From positions 14,879,001-14,943,000 of the forward strand of contig JAPTOF010000006.1 in assembly GCA_028554755.1 (NCBI GenBank): 64,000 bases of DNA, read 5' to 3'. The position numbers and the translations under genes were made by a program. Positions 1-11,092 of this stretch are shown here, in pieces (the stretch's first letter is position 1; the number at the start of each line of letters is the position of its first letter). The notes beneath the pieces were generated by a model that did not search any database, had not been told where the DNA came from, and saw only the letters and a list, made by a program, of their open reading frames with translations. This DNA is from Cordia subcordata (taxonomy: Eukaryota > Streptophyta > Magnoliopsida > Boraginales > Cordiaceae).

Positions 1-234
1 GACCATTTACTATACCGTACTCGTAGATGCACACAGTCACCGCATCCGGCGCCAAGCGTGTTACCTGACCGGATCACCAGGGGTCAGAGGCCCTATCATT
101 ACACAGTGTCCCAGTATTGATGTAGTTGAACTAACATTTTACATTTCAAACTTATTTTATTAATTCGATGTAATTGAACTTGCATTTTACATTTCATATA
201 TAAATTGCGTTGATGTTGACAATATTTTGAGATG
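1..234. other. Unassigned sequence at window edge
   Basis: This stretch lies past the stop region of the Mutator-like transposase remnant and should be its 3' flank or terminal region. It contains a local near-duplicate (two 'GTARTTGAACT' segments each followed by 'CATTTTACATTTC', about 123-150 and 169-198). No terminal inverted repeat can be tested because the element's far end is outside the window. I see no gene. Confidence 0.3.
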
Positions 235-2920
235 GAAAGATTTGACAATATCTTGACATGAAAACATTATACAACATTCACAAGACCTATTACCGTCACA
301 TTCTACAACTTCATGATAACTATTACAAGCTACGCATTTTGTCTTAGGGGGCAATTTGGAGCAGTATGTCCTGGGTTATGGCAATAACCGCACTTCCTTC
401 TACCTACTTGGTCGGAGTTGTCCATCTCGTTTGGTATACGCCGAGCTCTTTCCTGCCTATGTCTTATTTCACGCACTCGTAATGGATTTGGGAGTAACGT
501 CTATCTAGGTCCTGGAGGCCAGTAAAATTCATGTCCAAGGGGTTAAAATGTCATATTGTATGTCACCTTGAATGACTCCACCGTATAATGCAGATCAACC
601 ATAGTTGAAGGGTTTCCACCCCTAAAACGGGCAACATATTGGGCATGAGAGCATTACATATGATAGGCTGTCTACTTACCACATGTATATGTTCGTCCCA
701 CCCAATCTACCTCTCGTTCGTTGGGAATATTGTCCCATCGTTCTGGCATTCGACCGACCTGGTACCACTCATATAGTCTGAATGCATGCAATCGCATCCA
801 GCGTGAAGATGTCTCCCACTTTTCATATTTTTTTTCTCTCGCCCGATCCGTAGGAATACGACCATCTCTCTGCATGTGCATCGCGTTTGCCAGCCTATCG
901 TGGAAATATCCCTTTAGCTTCCAAAAAGTGTTATTTACTAGTGCTGTAATGGGTTATCCCCTGGCTCCGACAATAACACCATTGAAGCATTCAACATTAT
1001 TTGTCATCAACACTTCCCATCTATAACCTCCACGTGGCTCAAGGTCCATGAATCTGCCCTGAAGTCGGATAACATCTGGTGTACCCATGTACCAACGCCA
1101 GTGGGTCGTGGGTCATGGGTCGATATTATGTATAATGTCCATGGCGGCGATGTGCTTGCGTTTTTGGCTTTCTTTTCCAACTATCCAACACATGTCTTTT
1201 GCGAATTGTTGTGCCATCTTTTCATCACATTGCCTTTTTAGGTGTCTCAAGCAAATGCGATATTTTACTTAAAGTCGATCGTCAGATGTTATTGTATTGA
1301 TAGCTGTCGCGATTCCTGCGTGCCAATCAGACAGAATACACTCTGTTAACATATCGTTTAAAAAACATTCACGTACCTTCTCCAAGAACCACCTCCAACT
1401 ATTTGTACGCTCACTATCGACTACCGTAGATGCCAACAGCAATATATGGTCGTTGGCATCTGTCACTAAGGCGACGAGCAGGTGGCCCTTATACTTTTCG
1501 CTCAGATGTGTTCCGTCCAACGAGAGTACAGGTCGACAGTGCCTGCATGCCGTGATGCATGGACCAAAAGCCTAAAAAACATTGTGAAAAATTTTTTCTG
1601 TTTGAGTTGAACCCTGGGCGAACTTATAGGGGACGACAGTTCCCGGATTCTTCGTAATCACAGCGCCCAAAAAGCGCGGCAGCATCCTGTATGACATGTC
1701 CCAGTCGCCAAAAACTAGTTGGATTGCCTTATTCCTACCACGCCAAGCTTTCTTGTATGTTATATCAACATTTAACGTCTTCTTTATATGGCCTTGGACA
1801 AGACGTACCTCGAAGTCAGGCTTCTCTGCAACAAAATGCCTCACCATGTAACCGACCAGACCAGATGTTAGATTTCTATAGTTTGGCCCGCATTTATCTC
1901 CCATACAATATGCATGCTTTGGTACCTTGTGATCTCGAACATCTTGTGCATGGATTTTTTCACTGCATGGATTTTCCACTTGCATGGTGTCCTAAGATTG
2001 CTCGATTCATCGCAATGTATGTCCCACAAGGACTTATTCGACTTCACCACCCTGTATTTTTGTTGATGTTTGATCACATTTTGTTGGACAACCCTTATAA
2101 GATCAGCCTTTTTTGGGAACACCATGTGTTTGGCTAACTCCATCCATCTCTCGTCCCACATTGGTCTTTCCATTGGAGGCTCCTTTGAAGTGATGTAATA
2201 CTCTGTCCTAGCTGTGCGGAAAGCTACTGGTTCTTCCTTCTCTAGCTCCGGCTCTGACTCTTTGCCATTACCTAGCCCCACCTCAACCTCTTCGTTCTAG
2301 TAGTTTAAACTTTGCACTGGTACAACATCTTTCTCGTCGTTTAACTGGACGTCCTCATCTTCTTCTTCCGATTCAGATAAAATTGAATCTACTTCAAATG
2401 TGGAGCATGGACGTGGAGAAAGGGAAAATATGGCAAATTCCGCCATTATGGTTGGAATGTCGACTTCCACGTTGACATAATAAGGTGGTTCCACATTCAA
2501 ATCTGGCAAATCAACAACTACTTGTAATGTTGGTTGTTCATTTGATGGTTGTGGATTGTACACGACATCACTTTGCACGTCTACAACGACATGCGCACAT
2601 CGCCTATTCATTTCCATGCAAGTTGTTTCGTACCTGTCCTGTACATCTTTATCATCCTTAATGTCACTCGGGAAATAATTTGTTTGCTGTAGGTTTGTGT
2701 CCCATTTGGGATCACGATAACACAAATCAACTCTATCAATAGTAGGCCACAATTGGAGCTTCATGAATATGCGAGATACAAATTGACTGTATGTCGTTCC
2801 GGGAAGAATTTTTATTTTACGTGGTAAGTTTGGACCTACGTAGTCGAGCCCATGATCTGTTTCAATTTTTTGGCCACCATAATATAAATATAAAGTAACT
2901 GTATCAACATTTGCATTCAT
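235..2920 (-). pseudogene. Mutator-like element (MULE/MuDR) transposase, broken
   Basis: Remnant of a MULE transposase, the DDE enzyme that cuts and pastes Mutator-type DNA elements in the nucleus. Reading from 2920 downward: an N-terminal PB1-like region typical of plant MULE proteins (2297-2920, starting MNANVDTVTLYLYYGGQKI), an acidic linker, a Mutator DNA-binding region (about 1900-2200), the MULE catalytic core with its 'DGTHL' Asp motif (about 1510) and 'SDWHAGI' segment (about 1320), a SWIM-type region (about 640-690), and a C-terminal zinc knuckle CGYCHNPGHTAPNC at about 360-400. It is not functional: there is an in-frame stop at 2294-2296, a frame change near 1900, a stop just before the core where the family has Trp (near 1570), and further stops in the SWIM region. 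After the frame change, the rest stays in one frame. MULE identity is secure from motif order; the subfamily is inferred. Confidence 0.88.
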
Positions 2921-3129
2921 CTTTTTGAGTGAAAAAAAATGTATAACGTGACTTAGATGTGAATGAGCTACAGAAAGGAGGGAAGTGAAGTGGGGTTATA
3001 TAGCAACAAATTCAAATTTGGAAAATGCTACATAACATGACCTATCGTGTGAAAGTTTGAAGGGTTAGTAATTTTGGAATGAGAGAGTGAATGGAGAAGT
3101 GGAGTGTGTATTATATAGTAACAAATTCG
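2921..3129. other. MULE 5' leader/flank
   Basis: AT-rich sequence upstream of the transposase start. It contains two similar segments ('tatagcaacaaattc' near 3000 and 'tatagtaacaaattcg' near 3116), so a local duplication is likely. No gene is seen. Confidence 0.3.
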
Positions 3130-3612
3130 AATTTTGAAAATTAGGTTTTGAACTTCGAATTTCAGATTCCCTACCACTTCGTCAAATTGTTGGACTAGGT
3201 GAAATAAAGGTGGAACCCTAATTCGAACTTCCAAAGTTCAAAATAGAGGAACTCGAACTTCAGAAGTTCGAATTCCCATATTATTCTCTACTTTTCATCA
3301 CATTGTCGCAGAAGGAAGAAGGAAGGAATCCATCACGTGACCACACAGAAATTCGAACTTCCGAAGTTCAAAGTTTTGATTCCTTGCCCTGCCCTCCATC
3401 ACATCGTCTAGGCATCGTCGCAGAAGGAATCTTGCAAACCCTAATCAAACTTCAGCACTCTGATTTCGAACTTGTGAAGTTCAAATTTTATATTCGAACT
3501 TTCGTAGTTCAATTTCTAGATTTTGAAGTTCGATTAGTGTCTGCTGCATATTTTCGAGCTTTTGAAGTTCAATTTCGAACTTTGTTAGTTCGAGCTCGAC
3601 CTTCTAAAACTC
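3130..3612. repeat. Array of short inverted GAACTTC/GAAGTTC motifs
   Basis: At least eight occurrences of TTCGAACTT or GAAGTTC(G/A) are scattered here, many as imperfect palindromes such as TTCGAACTTCCGAAGTTC (about 3352-3371) and TCGAACTTCAGAAGTTCG (about 3253-3270). The units are separated by non-repetitive sequence rather than tandemly spaced. The open reading frames on both strands simply read through the repeat and are not genes. Its position just upstream of the MULE coding region suggests it is part of that element's 5' terminal region, which is inference. Confidence 0.6.
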
Positions 3613-3623
3613 GAAAAGACTAA

Positions 3624-3864
3624 AGGCTCGTTTGGATTGGTTTTTTTTAAAAGTGCTTTTTTTAACAGCTTTTGAAAAATAATTTTTTTAAGAAGCTGAA
3701 AATTCTGGCTTAAAATTCTAACTTCTAAAAAAAGCTGTATTTAAATTTTTTTTAGAATTTTAACTTTTTTGGAAGCCAAATCAAATAGTTATTACAAATT
3801 TAATGTAACTTTTTCAAGAAAAAAAGGTACTTTTTCCTTAAAAAAAATCAATCCAAACAGGCCC
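3624..3864. mobile_element. PIF/Harbinger (Tourist-like) MITE, copy 1
   Basis: A 241-bp non-coding element with terminal inverted repeats: left end AGGCTCGTTTGGATTGG, right end CAATCCAAACAGGCCC. It is flanked by TAA on both sides (3621-3623 and 3865-3867), as expected for PIF/Harbinger TWA target duplication. The interior is T- and A-rich with complementary halves, so a transcript could fold into a hairpin. It shares its ends with the larger transposase-bearing element at 15341-18757. Confidence 0.75.
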
Positions 3865-3867
3865 TAA

Positions 3868-5637
3868 ATCTTCAATTCTCCTCAAAACTAGATTATTTTT
3901 TGAAGCAAATTGAAAAATAGGGTTAAAAATAAAAATAATCCATTGGAGAAACCAGATTAGAAGAGAGAAGGGCACGGAAACGACACCTCTTTAAGAGTGA
4001 TGAATAGTCTCTTGCATATTTTTTTATCCTGATTTTGTATTCGAAAAATGTGTATATTGTATTCCACATATACATACATGTTCAAAGAAGTTCTACTACA
4101 TACGAAGTGAAAAGAGCGAAAAAAGCAATAAGAAGTGAAAAGGACATAAACACCACCCAACGAGAAAGCAAAGTTCCCACTGATGGTATACATAGTCTAT
4201 GCGAGCTCTAAGATTACACCTTTGCAATAAAATCTAGTGAGGAAAGCAAATCCAATTAGTAAAAGACATAGCAATGCTCTAAAAGCCTTAAGGCCATCTC
4301 ACAAGAAGTCAGCTAGGACTCACCCTCGGTTCTTCATTTTACTATCTTTAGAAATGAATTTATCGTAAAATGGAGAACTCAAAGGCCCTAGTGTTTGGGA
4401 GGATAAATCAGAAACCATAGAGGTCTGCTAAAGATTCATTTTCCAATCTGCACAATATAGATATATCAGAAGTTGAATGAGGTGCATGAAAGCTCTTTTG
4501 TGTGGTTTCCGATACGGTAGTCCCAATGAAAATTTCAACTTGAGCAGATATGCACAAAGTCACAGGCTAAGAAGCCCAATATTTTCCTTTCTTCCTGAGG
4601 ATTCAGAGTTGCGTTTTCCAGAAATCATCAAGCATAAAAGAGAGCTAGAAGTCTATCATCTATCTAATGACCGGAAAACTAACGATTAGTGAATAAGACT
4701 CATATCAAAACAAATGTACTTCCAGGCATATACATGTGCATATAGTATTTTCCAATAAGAGGAGATCCAGGAGCAGCTGTTTAACAAGGCACGCGTAGGA
4801 CTTGCATAATATATCAGCAACGGGAGAGATGAATAACTAGATCAACCTTGAGCTCAGCAGCTTAACGAAATCCACATGAAGTAGCAAACAAATTGCACCA
4901 AAAAATACCTTAATGTATAAAGTCAAACTAATTGCATGCATGCAAAATAAATTATGACGCAGTGGAATGATGATAAGCCATGTGATCACTATCCAGAATA
5001 ACAAATCATATCAGGACAAATTTTTTTTATACCTTTCAAATTAAAAGGTACCCTTTCCTTCTTTTTTCCCTTTACTCTTCTGTTGGTTGGAGGGAAAGAG
5101 GGGGAGGTGGGATGCTGTTGCAATGCAGTGGCCCCCTTCACCAGGAAAACAAACTTGATTAAGCAACACGCTAAAACATTCTCCCAGTACGAATCTTGCT
5201 GCTCATCTCAATGTCAAAATCTGTCATGCCTAATACGGTATTAGACAACTCTCAAGTAAAGAATGAAAACAACCCGCTGCAAACCTGGCTGTGATGTTGA
5301 AAAGTGAGTTATATAAGCAAACCACGTTAAGAAAAACATCACTGATGAATGTAAGATAAGGAAATGCACTGAACATGTGGCAGTAAAGATCTCTGGAACA
5401 AGTATGAAATGTACAAGAAGATCCTGCATCCACTTTATGCATGTGTTATAAAGTCTCTATTAAAAAATAATGAGCATCATCCACGGGTACAACAAGCTGT
5501 GCTATAGCATAATTAGTGGAATATTTATCTACATTTTCAACTGTTTCAAAGTAGCCATCCCAAGCTCATTTGTGAAATACGTCCAGACACTCCAGAGTCA
5601 CCAAGACAACAGAGATGCCTCCTTGACAGTGGTTTAT
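3868..5637. other. Intergenic sequence and CCX 3' flank
   Basis: No gene, tRNA or transposon was recognised. The last few hundred bases before 5638 are expected to hold the 3' untranslated region of the minus-strand exchanger gene, but I could not pick a convincing cleavage signal by eye. Small ORFs here lack any family resemblance. Confidence 0.4.
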
Positions 5638-7599
5638 CTACTGCCCACTTAGACCAGACAATGAAATGATGCCCACCGCACTGCTCATCCTAACAGATAA
5701 AAATATCAAATAGATTGCAATAAGGCCAGCTCCAAGCATTCTGCTTGGACGCATTTCATTCCTGGGAAGAACAACTAATGCCCATACAAGTCCACACATA
5801 AGGAATCCCATGGTGTAATACAAGCTTTGGTCCTGTGGAACTACGAGAGCACCTGGCTCCTGTAAGGCTCCAAGCAACATTGAAATTCCCAAACCAATAA
5901 GAGTATTGAACATTGGACCTGCATAGCATCCAGACATAGCAATTTGCACGCCATCACCACCATTCACTGCCAGTGCAACATTTGAGACCAAGTCGCCCAT
6001 TGAGTTGCCCCATGCCAAAACAGTTACTCCAAGGATTGAAGGACTTATGCCCCAAATCACACCTAATCCTACCAGTAAAGCAACAAGCTCGTTTGCGATA
6101 ATGTAAAACCACACGATACTCATCAGAAAACCCCCTCCAACCCACAAAAGTAGAAACCTCTGAGGAGGATGATCTGATCTTGTGTGCTTATATGCAAGAA
6201 TCCCAAGGACACATCCAACTGAAACACCAATGACATATGCAACTATTCTGCTTTCCTTTCCCAGATTGTCTTGGGTATTCCAGAGAAAAGCTAGTAGAAC
6301 TGGAGCTAGTGAAGCACTGCCTACCGCATACACCTTTGACCAAGTTTCCTCTTCGATTAAGGGGATTGTCAATCGTCTAGGAACTGTCAAAGGCAACTCC
6401 AATAACGAACAAAGTTTGGAACACGAGAATGATTGATGCTCAATTTCAGTGTCCTCGTCTGTCCATCCCCATATCTTGTCTCCATCAGGTACTCTGGGTT
6501 GATTTGAATATATTGCCACATTTGAAGCCCACATCCACTGTGGCAAGGAACCATGAGATTGAGCTCCATCATTTACAGTCTCAATGTCAAGCAAAAAGCT
6601 GTAAACGGAGTCATCTTCTTGGGTCCCTTGGGAGAAAAAACTTCCTCTCACCGGAAGCAATGGTGTCACGACATCCAATTTTAATCGCCTTGCATGTTTT
6701 CTCAGAATTTCATTAGCAGCAACAGCGAAGGCATAAACAATGTATATTGACACAAATGCAATGGCAGCTCCAACACTAACTCTGCCAACAACCAAGATCA
6801 ACAATAATGACAACAGAGTCACGATGAAAAATGTGATATCCCTAATAAAGCATTTCTGATCAATCTGCACACTCTGATCAGCTACACAAAGAGAAACAGC
6901 CCCAAAAACAACACAAGTAACAAAAACAGCCCCACCAAGGACACTATTAAGTCCAACCTCCCCAGCTCCTCTTCCAACAAAAGCAGCAATACTTGCAAAC
7001 ACATCTGGAGCACCATTTCCAAGTGGAAGCAAAGCAACTCCAGCAACTGTAGGAGATAGCTTCAGTAGACTCGAAAGCTTCTCCAAGGAACCACAAAAGT
7101 AATCAGCTGCAGTATTACCCAACAAATAAAATAAGGCAGCTAGCCAAGCACCCAAAACCACATACGCCCACGCGCTTCCATTGCAATCGCAATAATAGAA
7201 CTTAATGTAATCGAAAAAGCCTCCTGACGTACACTGTGGGTGAGCCTTCAAAAACTGACAACTGTTTTCATAACCCTTGTGCAGGAATAATCCAGCACAA
7301 AATTCAGGATGTTCTACAGACAATTCATTAGGATCAGACCCATTTACAGCAACAATACCCGAAGAATTAACACTTAATTCGACCAAATTACGGTGATGAA
7401 TCGTCGAATACGCGTGGGACCCACTGGTCGAGCTCCAATCAAGATCATAAACCGGTGATGATTTCCTAAGAAAAGGGCTTCTAATAACATCATCTCGGTT
7501 GTAAAAGAAGAAGATTAATAGAATTAACGCCCATAACCCGTTGAAAAACCCGCGAAATTTCGGGGATTTTCTACTATAAAATGCATTCAACGGCCTCAT
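5638..7599 (-). CDS. CCX: Cation/calcium exchanger (CCX family), single exon
   Basis: A complete 653-aa membrane antiporter of the CCX branch of the Ca2+/cation antiporter superfamily, which exchanges cations (K+, Na+, Ca2+ or Mn2+, depending on member) against another ion across plant endomembranes or the plasma membrane. It has one N-terminal membrane segment (about 20-33), a Cys-rich non-cytosolic loop (about 95-140) with possible N-glycosylation sites, and two blocks of hydrophobic helices. The first block holds the alpha-1 motif [10 protein letters not shown] (194-203) and the second the alpha-2 motif [11 protein letters not shown] (530-540), the signature pair that forms the ion site. 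A cytosolic loop of roughly 130 residues (about 300-430) separates them. The length and intronless structure fit Arabidopsis CCX3/CCX4-type proteins (about 640 aa). The start is the first Met and matches the family's N terminus. No stop or frameshift was seen. Family call is firm; paralogue number and transported ion are inference. Confidence 0.95.
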   Translation of the reverse strand: MRPLNAFYSRKSPKFRGFFNGLWALILLIFFFYNRDDVIRSPFLRKSSPVYDLDWSSTSGSHAYSTIHHRNLVELSVNSSGIVAVNGSDPNELSVEHPEFCAGLFLHKGYENSCQFLKAHPQCTSGGFFDYIKFYYCDCNGSAWAYVVLGAWLAALFYLLGNTAADYFCGSLEKLSSLLKLSPTVAGVALLPLGNGAPDVFASIAAFVGRGAGEVGLNSVLGGAVFVTCVVFGAVSLCVADQSVQIDQKCFIRDITFFIVTLLSLLLILVVGRVSVGAAIAFVSIYIVYAFAVAANEILRKHARRLKLDVVTPLLPVRGSFFSQGTQEDDSVYSFLLDIETVNDGAQSHGSLPQWMWASNVAIYSNQPRVPDGDKIWGWTDEDTEIEHQSFSCSKLCSLLELPLTVPRRLTIPLIEEETWSKVYAVGSASLAPVLLAFLWNTQDNLGKESRIVAYVIGVSVGCVLGILAYKHTRSDHPPQRFLLLWVGGGFLMSIVWFYIIANELVALLVGLGVIWGISPSILGVTVLAWGNSMGDLVSNVALAVNGGDGVQIAMSGCYAGPMFNTLIGLGISMLLGALQEPGALVVPQDQSLYYTMGFLMCGLVWALVVLPRNEMRPSRMLGAGLIAIYLIFLSVRMSSAVGIISLSGLSGQ

Positions 7600-8125
7600 A
7601 TCAAATATCTACGACACCTTAAATTCTCATGTACTGTTATCCACAGACGCATTAAAAGTCTAGGGTTTCGATTCGGGAGGAATGAAACCCTAGCTAACCC
7701 CAAGAAGTTATAATTCCACTAGTTGAATTAAGCTGTAATTTACAGTAATTTTAATGTAAAATGTGAAGATGGAAGCTTACCAAATGGATTGACGAAGGCT
7801 TGTGGGAAGGGAAGAAGTAGAAGAGATGATAATAGGAGTGGATTTTCTTTTCTTTTGGGGGAAGCTGAGGACTTTTTAGGGATTTGGAATTTCTCTTGAT
7901 TAATTTGATGACTTTCTGGGAAGCTTCTGCTTTTTGATTTGGTTCTTTTGTTTTTCTCTTCTCTTTTCTTTTTTTTTTTTCTCCTTCTTTTTTTCCTTTT
8001 TTTTTTTTGTGGGTTGCTAAACTTTCTTTTCCTTTTGTTGTCTTTGGTCAATTATGCCTAAACTGCGTATGCGTAAAATTCAGGACATTTATGCCCAAGA
8101 AAGCAATCGATAATTTTTCAATTTT
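7600..8125 (-). promoter_or_regulatory. CCX 5' leader and proximal promoter
   Basis: On the coding strand this region is GA-rich (a pyrimidine block on the plus strand at about 7925-8010), typical of plant 5' leaders and core promoters. A TATA-like AATTTATAAAAAA lies on the minus strand at about 8122-8134, overlapping the boundary with the Helitron 3' end. A possible GT...AG pair (7780 to 7733) would give only a 48-bp intron, too short for plants, so I do not call one. The transcription start cannot be fixed from sequence alone. Confidence 0.35.
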
Positions 8126-8135
8126 TTATAAATTA

Positions 8136-8152
8136 CTCGTGTTGTGCACGGG
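8136..8152 (-). repeat. Helitron 3' terminal hairpin
   Basis: On the minus strand the sequence CCCGTGCACAACACGAG can pair CCCGTG with CACGAG around a CACAA loop, with one mismatch. Plant Helitrons commonly end in a GC-rich CCCGTGC-type hairpin about 10 bases before CTRR. Here the downstream CTRR is not recognisable (the bases read TAATTTAT), so the terminus is probably mutated. It sits about 540 bp upstream of the CCX start codon. Confidence 0.6.
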
Positions 8153-8299
8153 AAAATCAGGATAAACAATGTAGTCTAAATAATTTAAATATTTTTATTT
8201 TTAATACTTAATCAAAAAAGATAAAAATGTATTATATTATTTGTTGTCTGTTGACATCAAACTAGTGTAGAATTGAAGTGTAGAAATAACAAGGGAAAA

Positions 8300-8457
8300 A
8301 AAAAAGAAGAAACTTTTGGGAGCACAAACACACGTCTTCAAATTATTATGCGTTGTTTAGAAACTCTAAAACACTTCCCTGTGTACAATATTATTTGTTC
8401 AATTTGAATCAAGGTCACTGTCATCTTATATAAGAATTTTTAGCTGTTACTTACTTT
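8300..8457 (-). pseudogene. Helitron helicase C-terminal tail
   Basis: The minus strand reads segments resembling the family's end, 'LKILI' followed by 'NIVYREVF', then a stop region. This is the continuation of the helicase cut off at 11344: the family tail that follows the last helicase motif is found only on this side of Copia-1. It contains internal stops, so it is non-functional. Confidence 0.7.
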
Positions 8458-8658
8458 TGTTATAGACAATTTAAGATTGTTTTCTTATCCATGATATTTT
8501 TTTTGTATGTAAATTAGTTAGATTGATTTATTACCTTATTTACTTGTATGACTAGCATAATTTTTGCAATTTGTACTCAATGTAATTAGGACTACACTCC
8601 TATATAAGGAGCTCACATTGTACAAGACAATTTATTCAAAGAAATATACAGGTTTGTT

Positions 8659-11092
8659 GATTGCACAAGGCACTAAATGGTCTCAAACAAGCTCCGAGGG
8701 CTTGGTTTAACTAATTCAGTTCAATTATTTGTCAATTTGGCTTTACTCCAAGTGCACATGACTCAAAATTATTCATTCGTCATTCAAATTCTGGAATTGT
8801 TATTCTACTTTTGTATGTGGATGATATGATTATTACAGGCAGTGATTCTTCAAGTATTTCTGATTTAAAACAATTTCTTGGCCAGAATTTTGAAATGAAG
8901 AATTTGGGAAATCTTAATTATTTCTTCGGTACCAAGGTCTCTACTGATACATAGGATTATTATCTTACACAAGTCAAGTACTCATCTGATCTTTTGGCTC
9001 GAGCTAGGCTCACCAATAGCAAAACTGCTACTACTCTGCTTGATCCTTAGGTTCGACTAACTCCACTTGATAGAACTCCATTTCTTAATGCAACTTTCTA
9101 TCGACAGTTAGTTGGAAACCTTGTATATCTCACTATTACTCGCCTTGATATTTCCTATACTATTCATCTTGTAAGTCAATTTATGTCTGCTCCTCGGACC
9201 ACCCATTATACAGCTAGTCTTCGTATCATTTGATATATAAAGGGTACACCATTTCATGGGCTGTTCTTTTCTACTTAGTCACCTTTAGTTCGGGCACTCT
9301 GATGCTGATTGGCCTGGTGACCCTATTGATCATCGTTCCACAACTAGATATTGTTTTTGTTGGCTATATACTTATTATTAGTTGTGATGATGAAAATTTA
9401 TGTGCATTATTTGACTAAAAGTATCTTGGGAAAATAAATGCTTAAATGTAAGTAGATGCTTTGAAAGATGGAAGAAGATGTGTAAAACGCATTATTTGAA
9501 GATCAAGAAGATGAGCAGGCATAAGGAGGAGAAGAGATGTCATAAGGGGTACCGGGTGTTCTTTTCTTTCTTGCTCTTTTGTGAATGCCTAAATATCGTA
9601 TGTATTTGGCTCAAACTTTCTTCTTCATTATTCAAACAATTTTTTAAACTCTTGCAGATTTGATTTCACATAGGCACAAATAAATTTGAATGTACACATA
9701 GAGTAAAAATATGTTTTTGGGGTGTTTCAAGTCATAACATGTTTTACAAAATATCTCAAAATGATTTGGAGTTGTGAAAATTGCACTTGAAGTCATTTTT
9801 GCAAAAGTTTGGTTTTACTTCACTTTCTAGAATGGCCAAACCACCCAGCCGGTCGACCGGATGACCTGGGTGGGTCGCCCGTGCTAAGACAGAAACTGAA
9901 GGAAAAAGCCGAATTCCTTAACCGGCCGCCCGGCTAAGGCGTCCGGCCTAGTCAGAGAGGGTTAAGTGCAAGCTGGACGACCCAGCCAGTCAACCGGCTG
10001 AACTGGCTACTGTAATAAATGCACTAGATGTTTATTATCGTTCTGGCTTAATTTCCCTCTTTTCTTCACCTACCAAATCCCTAACCCTAAAAATCTCTTT
10101 AAATACTCACTCAATACACATTCAAATCATCAAGTGAAGTGTGCAAAATTGTTATTATCATTCAATCAAGCTTTGAGCCATTCTTTCAATATATTTGAGC
10201 TTTCAAGAGCTTATTCATTTGCTATATCTTCTTCTTGAAGAAAAATCTCATATTCCATCTTTTCTTATTCCTTGAATATACACACACTTTGAGAGCTAAA
10301 ATCTAGTGAGATCAATTCTTTAAAGCTTGTAAAGTGTGGAGAAATCCTAAAGAGTTGTACTCTTGGGTTCTTTGAAGTTGGGCTTCAAAGAGGTGTAAGA
10401 AATTGGTTTGTGTTTCACCAAGATTTGACGAAGCATCATAGTGAAGATTGTTGAAGTCCTAAGGGGAGCATCCTTAGGCGGTGGACGTAGGCTTGGCCAA
10501 ACCACCTTAAATCGTTTATCTCTCATCTCTTTATACTTTTATTATCATACTTGTTTAAATTGCTTATATTGTGTTTGATATATTGCTTGAAAGAAATTGT
10601 TGATTTTCTGAGAATTTTTTAAAACGAAATTTGATAATTATATCTTAATTCACTCCTCCTCTTAAGATATTTGCATCTACAGTTTTCTATTAGATACTTC
10701 TCTCATCTCATAGAGAAGTAAAAAAGTAGATTGTTGTTGTTTATTCCAAAACAGACGCCGAATATCGTGCGTTGGCTGATACAACTCAAGAGGTTATTTG
10801 GCTTCGATGGTTACTAAATGATATAGGGGTATAACAGAATTCTACAAATGTACTTCATTGTGATAATCAGAGTGCAATTCAGAATGCTCACAATGATGTA
10901 TTTCATGAGCATACATGTCATATTAAGTGTGACTATCATTTCATTCGGCAACATGTTGCTAGTCGTACGGCTCGTCTCCAGCATGTTCCTTCAGCTGATC
11001 AGCTTGCTGATATCTTTACAAAGGCTCATCCTCCCATAAGGCTCACGGACTTGATTAACAAACTCAAACTAGTGTCTTTTACATCACCTTGA
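8659..11092 (+). pseudogene. Copia-1 reverse transcriptase/RNase H remnant
   Basis: From about 8659 the plus strand reads the Copia RT motif 'KALNGLKQAPRAWF', the catalytic YVDD (about 8815-8826, 'LLLYVDDMIITGSD') and 'MKNLGNLNYF', then enters RNase H ('DADWPGDPIDHRSTTRYCF'). RNase H is cut at 9357 by the solo LTR and resumes at 10687, with 'AEYRALADTTQEVIWLRWLL' and the closing 'DQLADIFTKA' segment. Stops occur after the RT Phe (taa), in 'ST*D', in 'DP*V' and where the RNase H Trp should be, plus a frame change near 10730. It is non-functional. Confidence 0.85.
9358..10681 (+). mobile_element. Solo LTR (Tork-type Copia family) inside Copia-1
   Basis: A 1,324-bp solo LTR starting TGTTGGC and ending ATCTACA, flanked by perfect GTTTT duplications (9353-9357 and 10682-10686). 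Removing it with one duplicate restores the RNase H reading frame of Copia-1. It carries the segment GGTGGACGTAGGCTTGGCC (about 10480-10500), familiar from LTRs of Tork-lineage Copia elements, and a GC-rich block at about 9840-10010. A diverged relative in reverse orientation lies at 54515-56533. Small ORFs inside it are not genes. Confidence 0.85.

Noticed and set aside
721..2137. Plus-strand ORFs of 92-148 aa in the MULE
   Set aside because: Antisense shadows of the minus-strand transposase remnant.
7733..7780. Possible 48-bp 5' leader intron of CCX
   Set aside because: GT and AG are present but the length is below the usual minimum for plant introns.
7740..8051. 103-aa Lys/Arg-rich ORF on the minus strand upstream of CCX
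   Set aside because: It is a read-through of the GA-rich leader/promoter tract; no domain and extreme composition bias.
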